A stretch of DNA of 64,000 bases. It comes from Cylindrotheca closterium (Eukaryota; Bacillariophyta; Bacillariophyceae; Bacillariales; Bacillariaceae). Under the pieces are notes generated by a model. It was not told the DNA's origin. It did not search any database and worked only from the letters and a program-made list of their open reading frames with translations. The stretch is taken from contig CAKOGP040000890.1 of the NCBI GenBank assembly GCA_933822405.4, positions 101,147-165,146 of the forward strand. The letters run 5' to 3'. The position numbers were made by a program, and so were the translations under genes. Shown piece by piece: positions 63,998-64,000 of this stretch; position 1 is the first letter of the stretch, and every line of letters starts with the position of its first letter.

Positions 63998-64000
63998 GGG

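Noticed and set aside
1..64000. CRISPR arrays, transposons, rRNA or viral insertions
   Set aside because: No direct-repeat/spacer array, transposase, integrase, reverse transcriptase or rRNA-like sequence was seen on either strand.

Overview
The window looks like nuclear DNA of a diatom (or a close photosynthetic stramenopile). Genes are compact and alternate in strand, with GT-AG introns mostly of 63-125 bp. About nine proteins start with a signal peptide ending in a diatom-style ASAFAP-like plastid import motif (for example STASAF|TA, GTAF|LT, TYAF|VP, VFAF|SN). Gene content is eukaryotic: MYST acetyltransferase, cyclophilins A and H, ALKBH8, NSF-type AAA ATPase, mitochondrial bL19. One run of 288 Ns lies at 1304-1591. 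Coordinates of spliced genes below were assembled by hand from splice signals and reading frame; none was checked against transcripts.

Layout. 1-1247: 3' part of a repeat-bearing gene (minus), then the gap. 1657-4471: prolyl-tRNA synthetase (+) and a methyltransferase-like protein (-). 4762-10322: plastid NSF-like AAA ATPase (+) and a large coiled-coil protein (-). 10323-12302: about 2 kb without a supported gene. 12303-16259: membrane desaturase-like enzyme (+), D-amino-acid oxidase (-), prolyl-4-hydroxylase-like oxygenase (-). 16424-20226: divergent pair of plastid proteins, a YgfZ/GcvT-like protein (-) and a pseudokinase (+). 20360-28289: MYST acetyltransferase (-), cyclophilin A (-), acireductone dioxygenase (+), an unknown thylakoid-type protein (+), bL19m (+), plastid acyltransferase (-). 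29052-38977: a Pro/Gln-rich coiled-coil protein and a 2645-residue surface LRR protein (both -). 39844-47515: cyclophilin H (+), two small proteins (-), ferredoxin-type glutamate synthase (+). 47739-57169, all minus: plastid family-A DNA polymerase with a SAP domain, a TTL-like ATP-grasp fused to a cysteine-desulfurase-like PLP enzyme, and ALKBH8. 57465-63997: mitochondrial DEAD-box helicase (+), a 2OG-oxygenase-like protein (-), a polytopic membrane protein (-), and a two-pore K+ channel with EF-hands and a plastid-type presequence (+).

There is no operon logic; most neighbours are unrelated. The shared theme is plastid biology: nitrogen assimilation (GOGAT), lipid synthesis, organelle DNA replication, translation, ion transport, and several undescribed plastid proteins. 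Two palindromes stand out outside coding sequence: TGACGTCA (bZIP/CRE type), found 94-194 bp upstream of several start codons, three of the genes concerned being plastid-targeted plus one divergent partner; and TACCGGTA, 13 copies of which 12 are non-coding. The most unusual protein is the TTL/ATP-grasp plus VC1184-like cysteine-desulfurase fusion at 51371-54190.
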